Below, in pieces: positions 24,628 through 32,534 of a stretch of 37,152 nt of DNA. The first letter of the stretch is position 1. Every line of letters starts with the position of its first letter. The stretch spans positions 1 through 37,152 of the forward strand of contig JAJRVJ010000029.1 of assembly GCA_024277435.1 (NCBI GenBank), read 5' to 3'. Position numbers and translations under genes: made by a program. This DNA comes from Patescibacteria group bacterium (GTDB taxonomy: Bacteria > Patescibacteriota > Patescibacteriia > UBA9570). Under the pieces are notes generated by a model. That model made no database searches and was not told the DNA's origin. It saw only the letters and a list, made by a program, of their open reading frames with translations.

Positions 24628-25362
24628 CACCTCTTGTATGGCCTTTGCGCCTTGCAAGATTCTAGGCCCAGGACGGTTAAGGAGTGAATTATCTATGCAT
24701 ATTATGTGATTATGTATTACTGCTTGTAACTTATCCCATCCTGGTCTAGCCGGCAGAGTTTGAGAGTGTGAGTGTTCGGCAAATCTGCACCAGCACAAAA
24801 TAATAATATCTGGTTTAAATTTAAGTAACTCCTCAATATCAAATTCATGACTATATATACCGCTGCGAGCAAATGATTTTCCACCGGCGATCTCAATAAG
24901 TTCAGGCACCCAGTTTGCAGAGGCGGTTGGTGGACGATCCCACTCTTCGCAATAGACATGTAATTTCTTTTTGGGACGATTTTTTTTAATAATTTTTAAT
25001 TCTTGCTTAATACTATTTATTACATTTAGCGCTTCAATTTTTCGATCTATACTATTTCCAATTTGCAATATACTATTATATATTCCATCGAGTGACTGCG
25101 GGTTAACATGCTCAATATGAATTGATCGTTCGGTACAGGCTTCTTGTAGGCATTCTGGTAGATACCCTGAGGTAATTACGATATCTGGTTTGAGTTCATC
25201 AAGAAATTTCATATCCCGAACATTTACCCAGCTAGCTATACTGCGAATAGATTTAGCTTCCGCAGGGTAATCACAGGCGATTGTTTTTCCTACAATTAAA
25301 TCTCCAATACCAAGTGCGAATAGTATTTCCGTATTGCTTGGTGCTAAGGAGATAATTCTCAT
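24610..25362 (-). CDS. BtuF-like cobalamin/siderophore-type binding protein without signal peptide
   Basis: 250 aa, type III periplasmic-binding fold (Peripla_BP_2, BtuF/FhuD-like). It starts directly with the conserved first strand RIISLAPSNTEILFALGIGDLIVGKT, followed by ASWVNVRDMKFLDELKPDIVITSG, WDRPPTASANWVPELIEIAGGKSF and FKPDIIILCWC. It has no signal peptide or lipobox, so as annotated it is cytoplasmic, unlike transporter-linked relatives. No BtuCD-type genes adjoin it. Cytoplasmic solitary members have been annotated as cobalamin-binding proteins; the ligand here is unproven. The gene is noticeably AT-rich. A TATAAT box is 7 nt before the ATG. Confidence 0.82.
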   Translation of the reverse strand: MRIISLAPSNTEILFALGIGDLIVGKTIACDYPAEAKSIRSIASWVNVRDMKFLDELKPDIVITSGYLPECLQEACTERSIHIEHVNPQSLDGIYNSILQIGNSIDRKIEALNVINSIKQELKIIKKNRPKKKLHVYCEEWDRPPTASANWVPELIEIAGGKSFARSGIYSHEFDIEELLKFKPDIIILCWCRFAEHSHSQTLPARPGWDKLQAVIHNHIICIDNSLLNRPGPRILQGAKAIQEVLKNII

Positions 25363-25369
25363 ATATGGT

Positions 25370-25375
25370 ATTATA
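25370..25375 (-). promoter_or_regulatory. -10 box of the BtuF-like gene (overlapping divergent -10)
   Basis: TATAAT on the minus strand, 7 nt before ATG 25362. On the plus strand the shifted hexamer TATTAT (25369-25374) sits 7 nt before ATG 25382 of the phosphatase gene. One near-palindromic box may therefore serve both divergent genes. No clear -35 on either side. Confidence 0.45.
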
Positions 25376-25381
25376 TCAACT

Positions 25382-26206
25382 ATGTCATATAATAATGAAC
25401 AATTAGTCCAGGAAGTACTAACCTTTGCGAAAAAACTAGCACATGATGCTGGTGTGTTACTTGCAGATGCTTATGCAGCACAGCCAGTTGCAAGCGCTGT
25501 GCGAACTTCTCCAAAAGAGATGAAGCTAGCTGAAGATAAAACAATTGATAAGTGGTTAGTTCAAAAAATTCAGGAGCAGTATCCTGATCACGATATTCTA
25601 ACGGAAGAATCAGGTAGCGTGGATTCAATTCATGAATTGAATCGTAGGAAAGATAATCAACACGTTTTATGGGTGATAGATCCTATTGATGGTAGTGTAA
25701 ATTTTTCGAACAACAATCCTTTTTTTGCAATTTCATTAGCCATTATGATTGATGGTGAATTAATCATCGGTGCTATAGAGGCGCCATTATTGCAAGAGCA
25801 GTATGTTGCAGTGCGCGGACAAGGCGCAACAGTGAATGAGCAGCCCTTACATGTTTCAAAGATCAAGGAGTTGCAAGATGCATATCTTGTAAGTTGTGAT
25901 GGCGGAGTGACGGATCGTACAGTAGCTTTTTCTACAATGATTCGTGCGTACTATGATCAGGTGAAGGATTACCGAAAGTTAGGCTCTGCCGCGCTGGAGT
26001 GTGCTTGGGTAGCTACGGGCAGAGCCGATGCATACGTTACGATGGCGATTGATTCTTGGGATGTGGCGGCTGGAATATTATTAGTGCAAGAAGCTGGTGG
26101 CAAGGTAACCACGTTTGATGGTAGTGATTGGGAGCTTAAACAAAGCGATGTGATTTGTTCGAACGGGTTACTGCACGAACAACTGACCGACAGAATTTGG
26201 ACTTAA
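25382..26206 (+). CDS. Inositol monophosphatase / CysQ-family phosphatase
   Basis: 274 aa, Mg2+-dependent, lithium-sensitive-type phosphatase fold. All metal-site motifs are present: ILTEESG (Glu pair), VIDPIDGSVNFSNNNPFFAIS, and WDVAAGILLVQEAGGKVT with the terminal Asp. Family members hydrolyse inositol phosphate, 3'-phosphoadenosine-5'-phosphate or fructose bisphosphate; the sequence does not distinguish these. ATG 25382 is favoured over the upstream 25334 ATG because that one lies inside the divergent gene and would add a non-homologous tail. TATTAT 7 nt upstream suggests a leaderless mRNA. Confidence 0.9.
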   Translation: MSYNNEQLVQEVLTFAKKLAHDAGVLLADAYAAQPVASAVRTSPKEMKLAEDKTIDKWLVQKIQEQYPDHDILTEESGSVDSIHELNRRKDNQHVLWVIDPIDGSVNFSNNNPFFAISLAIMIDGELIIGAIEAPLLQEQYVAVRGQGATVNEQPLHVSKIKELQDAYLVSCDGGVTDRTVAFSTMIRAYYDQVKDYRKLGSAALECAWVATGRADAYVTMAIDSWDVAAGILLVQEAGGKVTTFDGSDWELKQSDVICSNGLLHEQLTDRIWT

Positions 26207-26227
26207 GTTTAATCTAATTAATCATGT

Positions 26228-26935
26228 CTATTTTTCATACGCAAACTGCAAGGTTGCTTGAATAAGTGTTTGAGTGGAATTAACCATTGGCATAGTAAAT
26301 GAAGTAGTGCTTAATGCTAATGGTAATTCTGTGCAGCCAATAATGATTCCTTCCGCACTGTTTTTTATTAAACTATTTCCAATTAATTGCAGTTGAGCAG
26401 CGTCGTGCTCAGTGGCTTTACCTGTCATTACCTGCAGGATAATATTATCGAGTTCTATTTGCTGATCGTTGGTGACATGTAGCGTGGTGATTTTATGTTG
26501 TGTAAGTTGATTTTCATATAACTGTAATTCACGAGTAGTTGCTGAAGAGAGAATACCTACAGTTGTAAGGTTGTGCGCTGCTACTTGCTGAGCAGTAATT
26601 TCAAGAATATTGAGAATCGGTATATCGATTGAGGACTGTAGAGTGTTGATATATGCATGAACTGTATTGCAAACTATTACAATAAAATCTGCGCCGGATT
26701 GCTCTAGCATTTTTACAGCTGTAATTAATTGTTCTTTAACAAGTACGCTGTTGGTTACGCCGGTTTCATCAAAGTTGGCCAATGGTAAATTGTAGATAAT
26801 CATTGGTGGATAATTATTGTCTTGAATAGCCCCATATTGTGTTTGTGCTTGGGTAATGAGTTGTTGATAGAAGTGAGCGCTAGCGGCTGGCCCCATGCCT
26901 CCGAGGATGCCAATAGTTTTTAATTGTTTTTTCAT
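26228..26935 (-). CDS. Aspartate/glutamate racemase family protein
   Basis: 235 aa, PLP-independent Asp/Glu racemase fold. The N-terminus IGILGGMGPAASAHFY is characteristic of the RacX/YgeA branch. The two catalytic cysteines are in VIVCNTVHAY and GIIIGCTELPLAL. It could provide D-amino acids (D-Asp or D-Glu) for peptidoglycan or for the ATP-grasp ligases of this locus (inference). ATG 26935 is chosen; the longer frame starts with TTG at 26959. It converges with the IMPase gene, 21 bp apart, without an obvious hairpin between. Confidence 0.9.
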   Translation of the reverse strand: MKKQLKTIGILGGMGPAASAHFYQQLITQAQTQYGAIQDNNYPPMIIYNLPLANFDETGVTNSVLVKEQLITAVKMLEQSGADFIVIVCNTVHAYINTLQSSIDIPILNILEITAQQVAAHNLTTVGILSSATTRELQLYENQLTQHKITTLHVTNDQQIELDNIILQVMTGKATEHDAAQLQLIGNSLIKNSAEGIIIGCTELPLALSTTSFTMPMVNSTQTLIQATLQFAYEK

Positions 26936-26984
26936 ATGTGGTTGGTTGATTGAATTCAATTTACGGATTATTATTTTTGTAGAC

Positions 26985-27071
26985 GTAGAAGGTGGTTTGG
27001 GATTAGGGTAGAGACGCGATTAGTCGTGTCTCTACCCTTTGCCGCCCAGTGGGTGGCAACCCTCCTTCTAC
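26985..27071. repeat. Cruciform / three-way-junction palindromic element
   Basis: The outer arms GTAGAAGG (26985-26992) and CCTTCTAC (27064-27071) enclose two hairpins. The first (27006-27037) has 14-nt arms GGGTAGAGACGCGA with one G-T wobble and a 4-nt loop. The second is GCCGCCC / GGGTGGC (27041-27057) with one mismatch. The element covers the stop codon of the GC-rich orphan gene. The inner hairpin resembles the 16741-16768 palindrome. It could act as a 3' RNA structure or as a mobile palindromic repeat. Confidence 0.65.
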
Positions 27072-27625
27072 TCCTCTGAATCTCCCAGCCAGCGCCAGTT
27101 TTCATCGAGATCAAACAGGATGGTTCTGAGGCGAAGTTCCGGCAGGATGACCCGCAGGATGCGTTGCAGGTTGATCTGCTGCTGTTCGTAGAATTCCGGC
27201 AGGATGTTTACGGCAGAGCTGTGTCCGAGCTGGTGTTTGTAAGCGCTGAGCGCTACATCCAGCAGAGTGCAGAGTGGGAAGCCAGCGCTGTTTGTGAGCG
27301 CGATGTCTTTCCAATACCAGCAGCCCGATCGCCGTTGCTTGGCACGGCTGCGCCTTGGTTGATGTGCGAGCTGTTCCAGAATTTCCAGCGCCAGAGGACG
27401 CATAGTGGATTCCAGCACAACGTGGCTCACCTGTGGATCGAACAGTTGTACTGGCAACATGCGTTCATTGTCCTGCATGTCATTCAGGTCATGGACGTCG
27501 TCGATGAACAACAGCGTGTCATCATCGGCGGAGCGCACTTGTTGAAGGATTTTCCAGCTCGTGGTGGACCAAATAGTGGGACCATGGCACTGGTAGTAGT
27601 GGCCAGCTTCGATGATGCAGCGCAT
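27068..27625 (-). CDS. GC-rich orphan protein of unknown function (185 aa)
   Basis: I do not recognise this family. The protein is soluble, without signal or membrane segments. It starts MRCIIEAGHYYQCHGPTIW and contains an acidic stretch LLFIDDVHDLNDMQDNERML, a basic arm QPRRSRAKQRRSGCW (about 110-124) and a C-terminal hydrophobic/charged segment. Codon use strongly favours G/C in third position (many CTG, ATC, GAC, CAG), unlike the AT-rich neighbours, so the frame is real and probably horizontally acquired. ATG 27625 is preceded by GGAGG, the clearest Shine-Dalgarno in the window. It is expressed from a strong promoter through a leader of about 165 nt containing an attenuator-like structure. 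The overlapping plus-strand reading frame is rejected as its shadow. Confidence 0.78.
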   Translation of the reverse strand: MRCIIEAGHYYQCHGPTIWSTTSWKILQQVRSADDDTLLFIDDVHDLNDMQDNERMLPVQLFDPQVSHVVLESTMRPLALEILEQLAHQPRRSRAKQRRSGCWYWKDIALTNSAGFPLCTLLDVALSAYKHQLGHSSAVNILPEFYEQQQINLQRILRVILPELRLRTILFDLDENWRWLGDSEE

Positions 27626-27673
27626 ATTGCCTCCAGGCTTATTGGGCGCAGTTGGGATGAGTGGAATAAAAAA

Positions 27674-27692
27674 CAACCTCGTCTTGAGGTTG
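27674..27692 (-). terminator. Intrinsic terminator/attenuator in the leader of the orphan gene
   Basis: Read on the minus strand: CAACCTC, loop AAGAC, GAGGTTG, then six T residues. It lies between the promoter (27798-27826) and the ATG at 27625, so it must be bypassed for expression, i.e. it behaves as an attenuator. Confidence 0.72.
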
Positions 27693-27719
27693 CATGATAG
27701 TGTGGATTGGTAAAAAGAT

Positions 27720-27778
27720 ACGCAATAGCAAACAGCCTCAAGTTATTCTTGAGTTGCGTCGCCGCAAAGTTGTTTGCT
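27720..27778 (-). ncRNA. Candidate structured leader RNA (riboswitch-like three-way junction)
   Basis: On the minus strand AGCAAACA (27778-27771) pairs with TGTTTGCT (27734-27727), enclosing the hairpin TTGCG-GCGA-CGCAA (GNRA-type loop) and the hairpin CTCAAG-AATAA-CTTGAG. A following TTGCGT (27725-27720) can instead pair with ACGCAA, giving an alternative pseudoknot. CTTGAGG in this domain is also complementary to CCTCAAG of the downstream terminator, so terminator and antiterminator forms are mutually exclusive. I do not recognise a known riboswitch class. Confidence 0.5.
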
Positions 27779-27797
27779 GAAATAGGTTCATATATAC

Positions 27798-27826
27798 GTT
27801 ATATATTGTGTATGTATTTTTGTCAA
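27798..27826 (-). promoter_or_regulatory. Sigma70-type promoter of the GC-rich orphan gene
   Basis: On the minus strand TTGACA (27821-27826), a 17-nt spacer and TATAAC (27798-27803). The predicted start near 27791 gives a 5' leader of about 165 nt. Confidence 0.75.
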
Positions 27827-27844
27827 TATAATATGTTAAACTAA
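27826..27844 (+). repeat. 19-bp direct repeat, left copy, with -10 box
   Basis: ATATAATATGTTAAACTAA; an identical copy is at 32512-32530. It contains TATAAT (27827-27832). In both copies the ATG of the following gene begins 16 nt after the TATAAT. Confidence 0.75.
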
Positions 27845-27848
27845 ACTC

Positions 27849-30466
27849 ATGAAGTTCCAGCATACTAAACGAAACCTCTTTGTACTTATTGCAATATTTG
27901 GCCTTGCCCTTATCTTACCTGGAAACGCAGCTGCAAAAATCTCTGGGAGCTACGGCGAGCACATTGAAAAATTTGACTCAGAGATATCAGTTCAAAGTGA
28001 CGGCAGCGTACTCGTGACCGAACGAATTTTATACGACTTTACCTCCTACGACCGCCACGGCATCATCCGCTACATCCCACTTCACTACTCTCCACAAAAC
28101 GACAACAATACTAGCACCTCCTTTGGGGGTAGCGCGCTCGGAATAAATGAAGTAACGCCAAAGATTACCGTGCGCTCTGTCACAGACGAAAACGGCGTCC
28201 CCTATCAGTTCAAAGAGACGCGGTACTCTTACCTATCATTACGTGTTGGTGACCCAGACCTGACCATTAGCGGCGAGCGGTGGTACGTCATCACCTACGA
28301 GATTGACGGAGTTGTCGCCAAACATAGTGGGTATGACGAACTTTTTTGGAACGTCACCGGAAACGGATGGAATGTGCCTATTAATAAAGCGACCGCCACT
28401 ATTTCCATTCCAGAGGGATCATCATTCGAAGAAAACTACTCGCTGTGCTACACCGGCAGCAGCAGATCAAAGCAACAACTTTGTGAAGCAATCGTTGTAG
28501 ATGGCCAAACCTTCACCTACAGTGCGACAAACCTACTAAGCTACGAAGGTCTTACCATCAGCGCTGCCTTTGCCAGCGACCTTCTGCCGGAAAAATCTCT
28601 CTTTCGGCCCGCTCGCATTACCAACTACGATGTGCAAGCAACGGTTGAACAGGATACGGCTATTCATGTGGTCGAAACTATTGATATAGACTTCGGGCAA
28701 TACAAGCCAAAAGAGCTAGAGCGTGAGCTGTTAAATGTTTTCGGTAGAAATGATAGCTACACACTACCCATAAAACTGCACAGTGTGACGGACTCAGCCG
28801 GTAATGAACTACGCGCCAGAGATTTTGACGACCTCTATCACCATCCAATATACATACCCGCTGCCTCTGGCAAGACCTTTTCCGGCACCGATCAGATAAC
28901 GATCGACTACACCGTAGAGGCCACCGGCTGGCAGGTAGGGAGTAGCAATCAAGATAGCGTCTACTGGAATGTCACAGGTATATCTTGGCCGATGCCTATT
29001 GAACAGGTCGATGTACGACTCACCATTCCTGAAGGCAGCACCCTCGCACAAAATAGCGGGGAGTGCTATATCGGCTACTCTCTCTACGCCAATGACCACT
29101 GCACAACCGAACTCGTAAACGGCACCACCTTTACCTACAACGCCTCCAATCTCGCTGCCGGAGACGGGCTGGCTGTAGCCGCGAACTTTGCCAGAGGCAC
29201 AGTGGTACTACCCGCTGACATCTCTATATTCACAACTCCAGATAACGGCACAAAGGTTACCATTGGTGACTGGTACGACTCTAGCGGCCTGTACGCAAAC
29301 CCACTCAAGCTGCGCGTGAGCCCCGGCACCCACTCCATAACTGCATCAAGCCCCGGCTACTACGACCTCACCACCTCCGTCACGCTTGAATCAGGTGATG
29401 ACAAAACCGTCACCCTTGACCTCAGAATGACTCCGCCTAATATCTTTTGGACATTTATAGTACCATGGGTAACCATAGCCTTGAGCGCCAGTCTCCTACT
29501 CTTCTTTTGGTGGGAACGTGGTCGCGACCCAAAAGGCCGTGGTACAATAATCGCCGAGTACGAACCGCCGGACCAGCTTAGCCCCGGGGCGCTTGGTGTA
29601 ATCTACAACAGCAAAGTTAACAAACTTGATATCACAGCCGAAATTATCCACCTGGCTGTTAACGGATATATCAAAATTAAAAAAAGCGGAAAAAATCCTC
29701 ATCTATCAGTATGAAGGGAAGATACAACTATACCTTCATCAACCTAAAAGATGGACGCAGCGACGACTCACTTACCGAGTACCAGCAGCTCGTATTTAAA
29801 GCGATCTTTCCGCAAAAAAGCACCAAGGAGAAAAAACTCACTCAGCTTCGCAACAAATTTTATACACATATTCCAGGAATAAAAACCAGCTTGTACATCG
29901 CGGTCACGGAAGCTGGTTACTTCGCCAGGCGTCCAGATAGATCTCTAGCGTTATGGGTAACCGGCGGTATCCTTGCCTCCATGGGCATCGCCGCGCTGTT
30001 CATAACCGCGGGCTTCTTCACTGAGAACATTTTCTACTTCTTTGGTATCGGTGTAGGAGTGGAAGCCTTTACCCTGTCCTTCTTCATGCCGAGGCGAAGC
30101 AAAAAAGGAGCTGTCACCGCTGAACGCATCGAAGGGTTCAAACGATTCCTGACCACCACAGAAAAAGATCGCCTCAAGTTCCACAATGCACCAAAAACCT
30201 ACAAAGAGTTGTTCGAGCGCTATCTACCCTATGCCATGGTACTGAAAGTTGAAAAAGAATGGACCGAGCAGTTCAAAGACCTCTTCGAAGATGAAAACTT
30301 TGCCTGGTTCGAAGGTGGCGTTGGCTCCTTAAGCGCCATCGCGCTCGGCAACGCCATGTCAGCACTAGGCGCAGCAACAACCAGCACAATAGGCTCTGTA
30401 CCACCGCCCAGTAGCAGCGGCGGCTTCTCCGGCGGAGGCTTCGGCGGCGGCGGCAGTAGCTGGTAG
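27849..30466 (+). pseudogene. DUF2207 membrane protein, frame changed by -1 at an A6 run
   Basis: Predicted surface/membrane protein of the DUF2207 family. The first frame (27849-29714) has a signal peptide (to about residue 29), two tandem DUF2207-type beta domains (about 30-255 and 256-455), a PEGA-like segment (about 458-530: VRLTVSPG-type, here LRVSPGTHSITASSPGYY), a membrane helix (about 535-555) and WWERGRDPKGRGTIIAEYEPPDQLSPGALG. It ends at a TGA just after YIKIKKSGK. The normal continuation YTFINLKDGRSDDSLTEYQQLVFKAIF, more membrane helices and the terminal GGGFGGGGSSW tail are in the -1 frame (29711-30466). The shift maps to AAAAAAT at 29690-29696. It could be programmed slippage, mutation or assembly error. 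Codon use is more GC-rich than the neighbours. Confidence 0.85.
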
Positions 30467-30722
30467 ATTGCCATTCACAACTGTAACCTCTAACTGTCTT
30501 GAGTACAGCTATCTAAACCCTCGCTGACCATTCGTCCCCAGATCAACTCTTTTTTTATTTCCAAAGCTATCAATTTCCTTGAACTACTATTCTAGGATAT
30601 ACTACAGGCATCACAGTAAATAGTAATAAAAAGACCATGAAAAAGATCCTTTTTGGGTCTAACTAACTAAAATGGAACAAGGTATACTGGCAGTCACTAA
30701 ACAACCATAACCTTGTCCCATT
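30467..30722. other. Intergenic region with two hairpins before the IS remnant
   Basis: No gene seen. A hairpin at 30632-30660 combines AGACC/GGTCT with AAAAAG/CTTTTT and may terminate the DUF2207 transcript. Inverted arms ATGGAACAAGGT (30672-30683) and ACCTTGTCCCAT (30710-30721) match at 11 of 12 positions and immediately precede the transposase ATG, so they may belong to the left end of the IS1595-like element. Confidence 0.5.
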
Positions 30723-31440
30723 ATGTTCACTCTAACGAACCCACCAACAAAAAGCCAGATCAGTAAGGAAATGAGGAGGGTACTTCTACCAAAGGGTATT
30801 CAGTGTCCTCGGTGCAGTAGAAGATGCAGCTATAAGCTAGATGAACGATATTTCTGTAAAAAATGTCGATACAAATTTACATGGAAAAGATGCACCTTTT
30901 TTGCTCATTCTAAGCTTCCTATTGTGCAATTATAGCAGCTGCTCTATGCATGGTTGCAGCAAATGAGCCCTAATGATGTAGAGATGAGCATTGGTCTTTC
31001 TCACACAACTATACGCAGATGGTATCGACGTTTCATACAAGCTATACTAGAAGAGATCTCTGCGTTGCTTTTAGGCACTGTTGAGGTAGACGAGGCATTT
31101 GTAGGCAGGCGTCGTTCTGGGAGCTAATAAATTGTCATTGGTGCATTTGAGAGGTAAACAGAACAGATACGACTTCAAATAATCCCTAACCGTAGTCAAG
31201 AAGAGACGGATATATTTATTCTCTCAACCATCTATAGTGTGTACTGATGCTTTTTCTAGCTACATACACCTAGAGACCTTTAATAATGATAGTTTTGAAG
31301 CAACAGAAAAATTTACAAAACTTTTAAAGGAATTTTTGGAAAAGGAGACAATTACTCAACCCATTGTCGCCGTGGAGCAGAATATTACACAAAATGTGTA
31401 TCTGAAGAAACATTCAATATTAAAGGCAATGTATTGGGCT
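30723..31440 (+). pseudogene. Decayed IS1595-like transposase
   Basis: Remnant of a DDE transposase of the IS1595 type. The N-terminal zinc ribbon IQCPRCSRRCSYKLDERYFC and KKCRYKFTWKRCTFFAHSKLP is intact (30723-30935). After an in-frame TAG the same frame continues with SIGLSHTTIRRWYRRF and TVEVDEAFVGRRRSG (first catalytic Asp), then has TAA TAA and further stops. A frameshift near 31230 leads to VCTDAFSSYIHLE (second catalytic Asp). The 3' end is missing where the IS481-like element begins. It is clearly non-functional. Confidence 0.82.
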
Positions 31441-32506
31441 ACCACATATTGCACTCATGGTGGTTAGCTAGTAGAAATTGTATGGGAGACTTGAGATTAA
31501 GGCTCCAATGTGGTCGTTTGCCATTGTGCCATAACAGATAGTCAATCATCTTGTCGTTACACGTATCTGGTTCCAGCAGGAGTGGTTTGTGGAAATTGAG
31601 GAATTCTTCCTGTAATGTTCTGTTAAAGCGTTCCACATGAGCATTCATCTTTGGTGTTCTGGGATAGGTATGCCAATGGGTTTTGTGTTGCTTTCTCAGT
31701 TCAGCATCAAACTCCTTGGCAAACTCAGATTCATTGTCGGTGAGGATGTATTTGAGTTCATACGGAAACACCACGGCCACACACTGAAAGAACTCTTTAG
31801 CAGCAAGCGATGTATGACTGGTGGTGGCCCAGGAACAGCTGAAGCGTGAGTAGATATCGGTGAATGTAAGCACGTAGCGTCGTGACCCCATGCACATGCT
31901 CCTCAATGGTATCAAAGGAGCCACAATGTCCAGGGTATTCAGCCACAAACCCTTTAGGGTTGCGTTGTTTTTTGGCTTGTTTCGTTGTTTCTTCGGTTTT
32001 CCAAAATGAGTGTATTTCTCTGGTTTCATACGCATCTTGTCTGGAGCATCTGCTATTAACCAGCCAATGGTTCGTACCGATGGACAAACTAACGTTTGCT
32101 TCTGACAAAACGGTTACAAGAAAATATGTATCTTCTCTTTCCCAATGTTGGGGTGCTCTGTCCGAACCCTTCTCATTTCATCAATAATGCGTTGGTTCCA
32201 CACTCGCCTCCGCTTGGGCGCGCGTGAGCCGGGCTCCAAGGCGGCAAAATGCCCATTGCTTTCCCGCATTTTCTTCTGCCAATTGTATAGCGTTCTTCGA
32301 CTGACGTTAAACGCTTCTGTGGTGGCCCTCAGGCCATGTTTCCTCCAAAACTGTACTATGTCTGCCCTCCGTTGTGCGTGTTCATTGATCATAGACGACC
32401 AGCGTACACTATATTCGTAGAGTCTCCAAAAGCCTTTGATACCTTTGGATATGTTGTATTGTTGCATGATTCGCTCCTGGTTAGGAGTGTAATATGTATC
32501 TGGCCT
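31436..32506 (-). mobile_element. IS481-like insertion sequence (about 1.07 kb)
   Basis: Imperfect terminal inverted repeats bracket a single transposase gene: ACATATTGCACTC at 31444-31456 matches the complement of 32485-32497 at 12 of 13 positions, with a weaker outer GGC part. The size fits IS481. The left end abuts the truncated IS1595-like transposase, so it inserted into that element. The right end is next to the 32512 copy of the 19-bp repeat. No target-site duplication was found. Confidence 0.65.
31439..32467 (-). pseudogene. IS481-family transposase, degenerate
   Basis: The N-terminal helix-turn-helix part (32467-32117) includes ADIVQFWRKHGLRATTEAFN and SRRTLYNWQKKMRES. An in-frame TAA at 32114-32116 interrupts it, and the same frame resumes with the integrase core. 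TLDIVA, FTDIYSRFSCSWATTSH, YILTDNESEFAKEF (catalytic Asp) and NAHVERFNRTLQEEFLNF (catalytic Glu) are visible. Near 31870-31920 a short stretch (SFDTIEEHVHG) reads correctly only in another frame, indicating two compensating indels. It is probably inactive. Confidence 0.82.
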
Positions 32507-32511
32507 TACGC

Positions 32512-32530
32512 ATATAATATGTTAAACTAA
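32512..32530 (+). repeat. 19-bp direct repeat, right copy, with -10 box
   Basis: Identical to 27826-27844. TATAAT (32513-32518) lies 16 nt before the ATG at 32535, the same offset as the left copy has to the DUF2207 gene. It marks the right edge of the accessory segment. Confidence 0.75.
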
Positions 32531-32534
32531 TAGT

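Noticed and set aside
27164-27697. Plus-strand reading frame of 177 aa opposite the GC-rich orphan gene
   Set aside because: The minus-strand frame has a promoter, Shine-Dalgarno and G/C third-position bias; the plus-strand frame is its mirror, has no start signals and runs through the leader hairpins.
27068-27792. Integron-type attC cassette around the orphan gene
   Set aside because: The flanking structures lack recognisable attC core sites (GTTRRRY) in the expected arrangement and no integrase is present; only the general idea of a mobile cassette is kept.
30229-30474. Minus-strand Pro-rich reading frame at the end of the DUF2207 gene
   Set aside because: It is the complement of the Gly-rich tail codons; proline runs are an artefact.
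22524-32116. Stop-codon reassignment of TAA, suggested by in-frame TAA in two genes
   Set aside because: TAA ends most intact genes here at the expected length, and the second case is a decaying transposase, so recoding is not supported.
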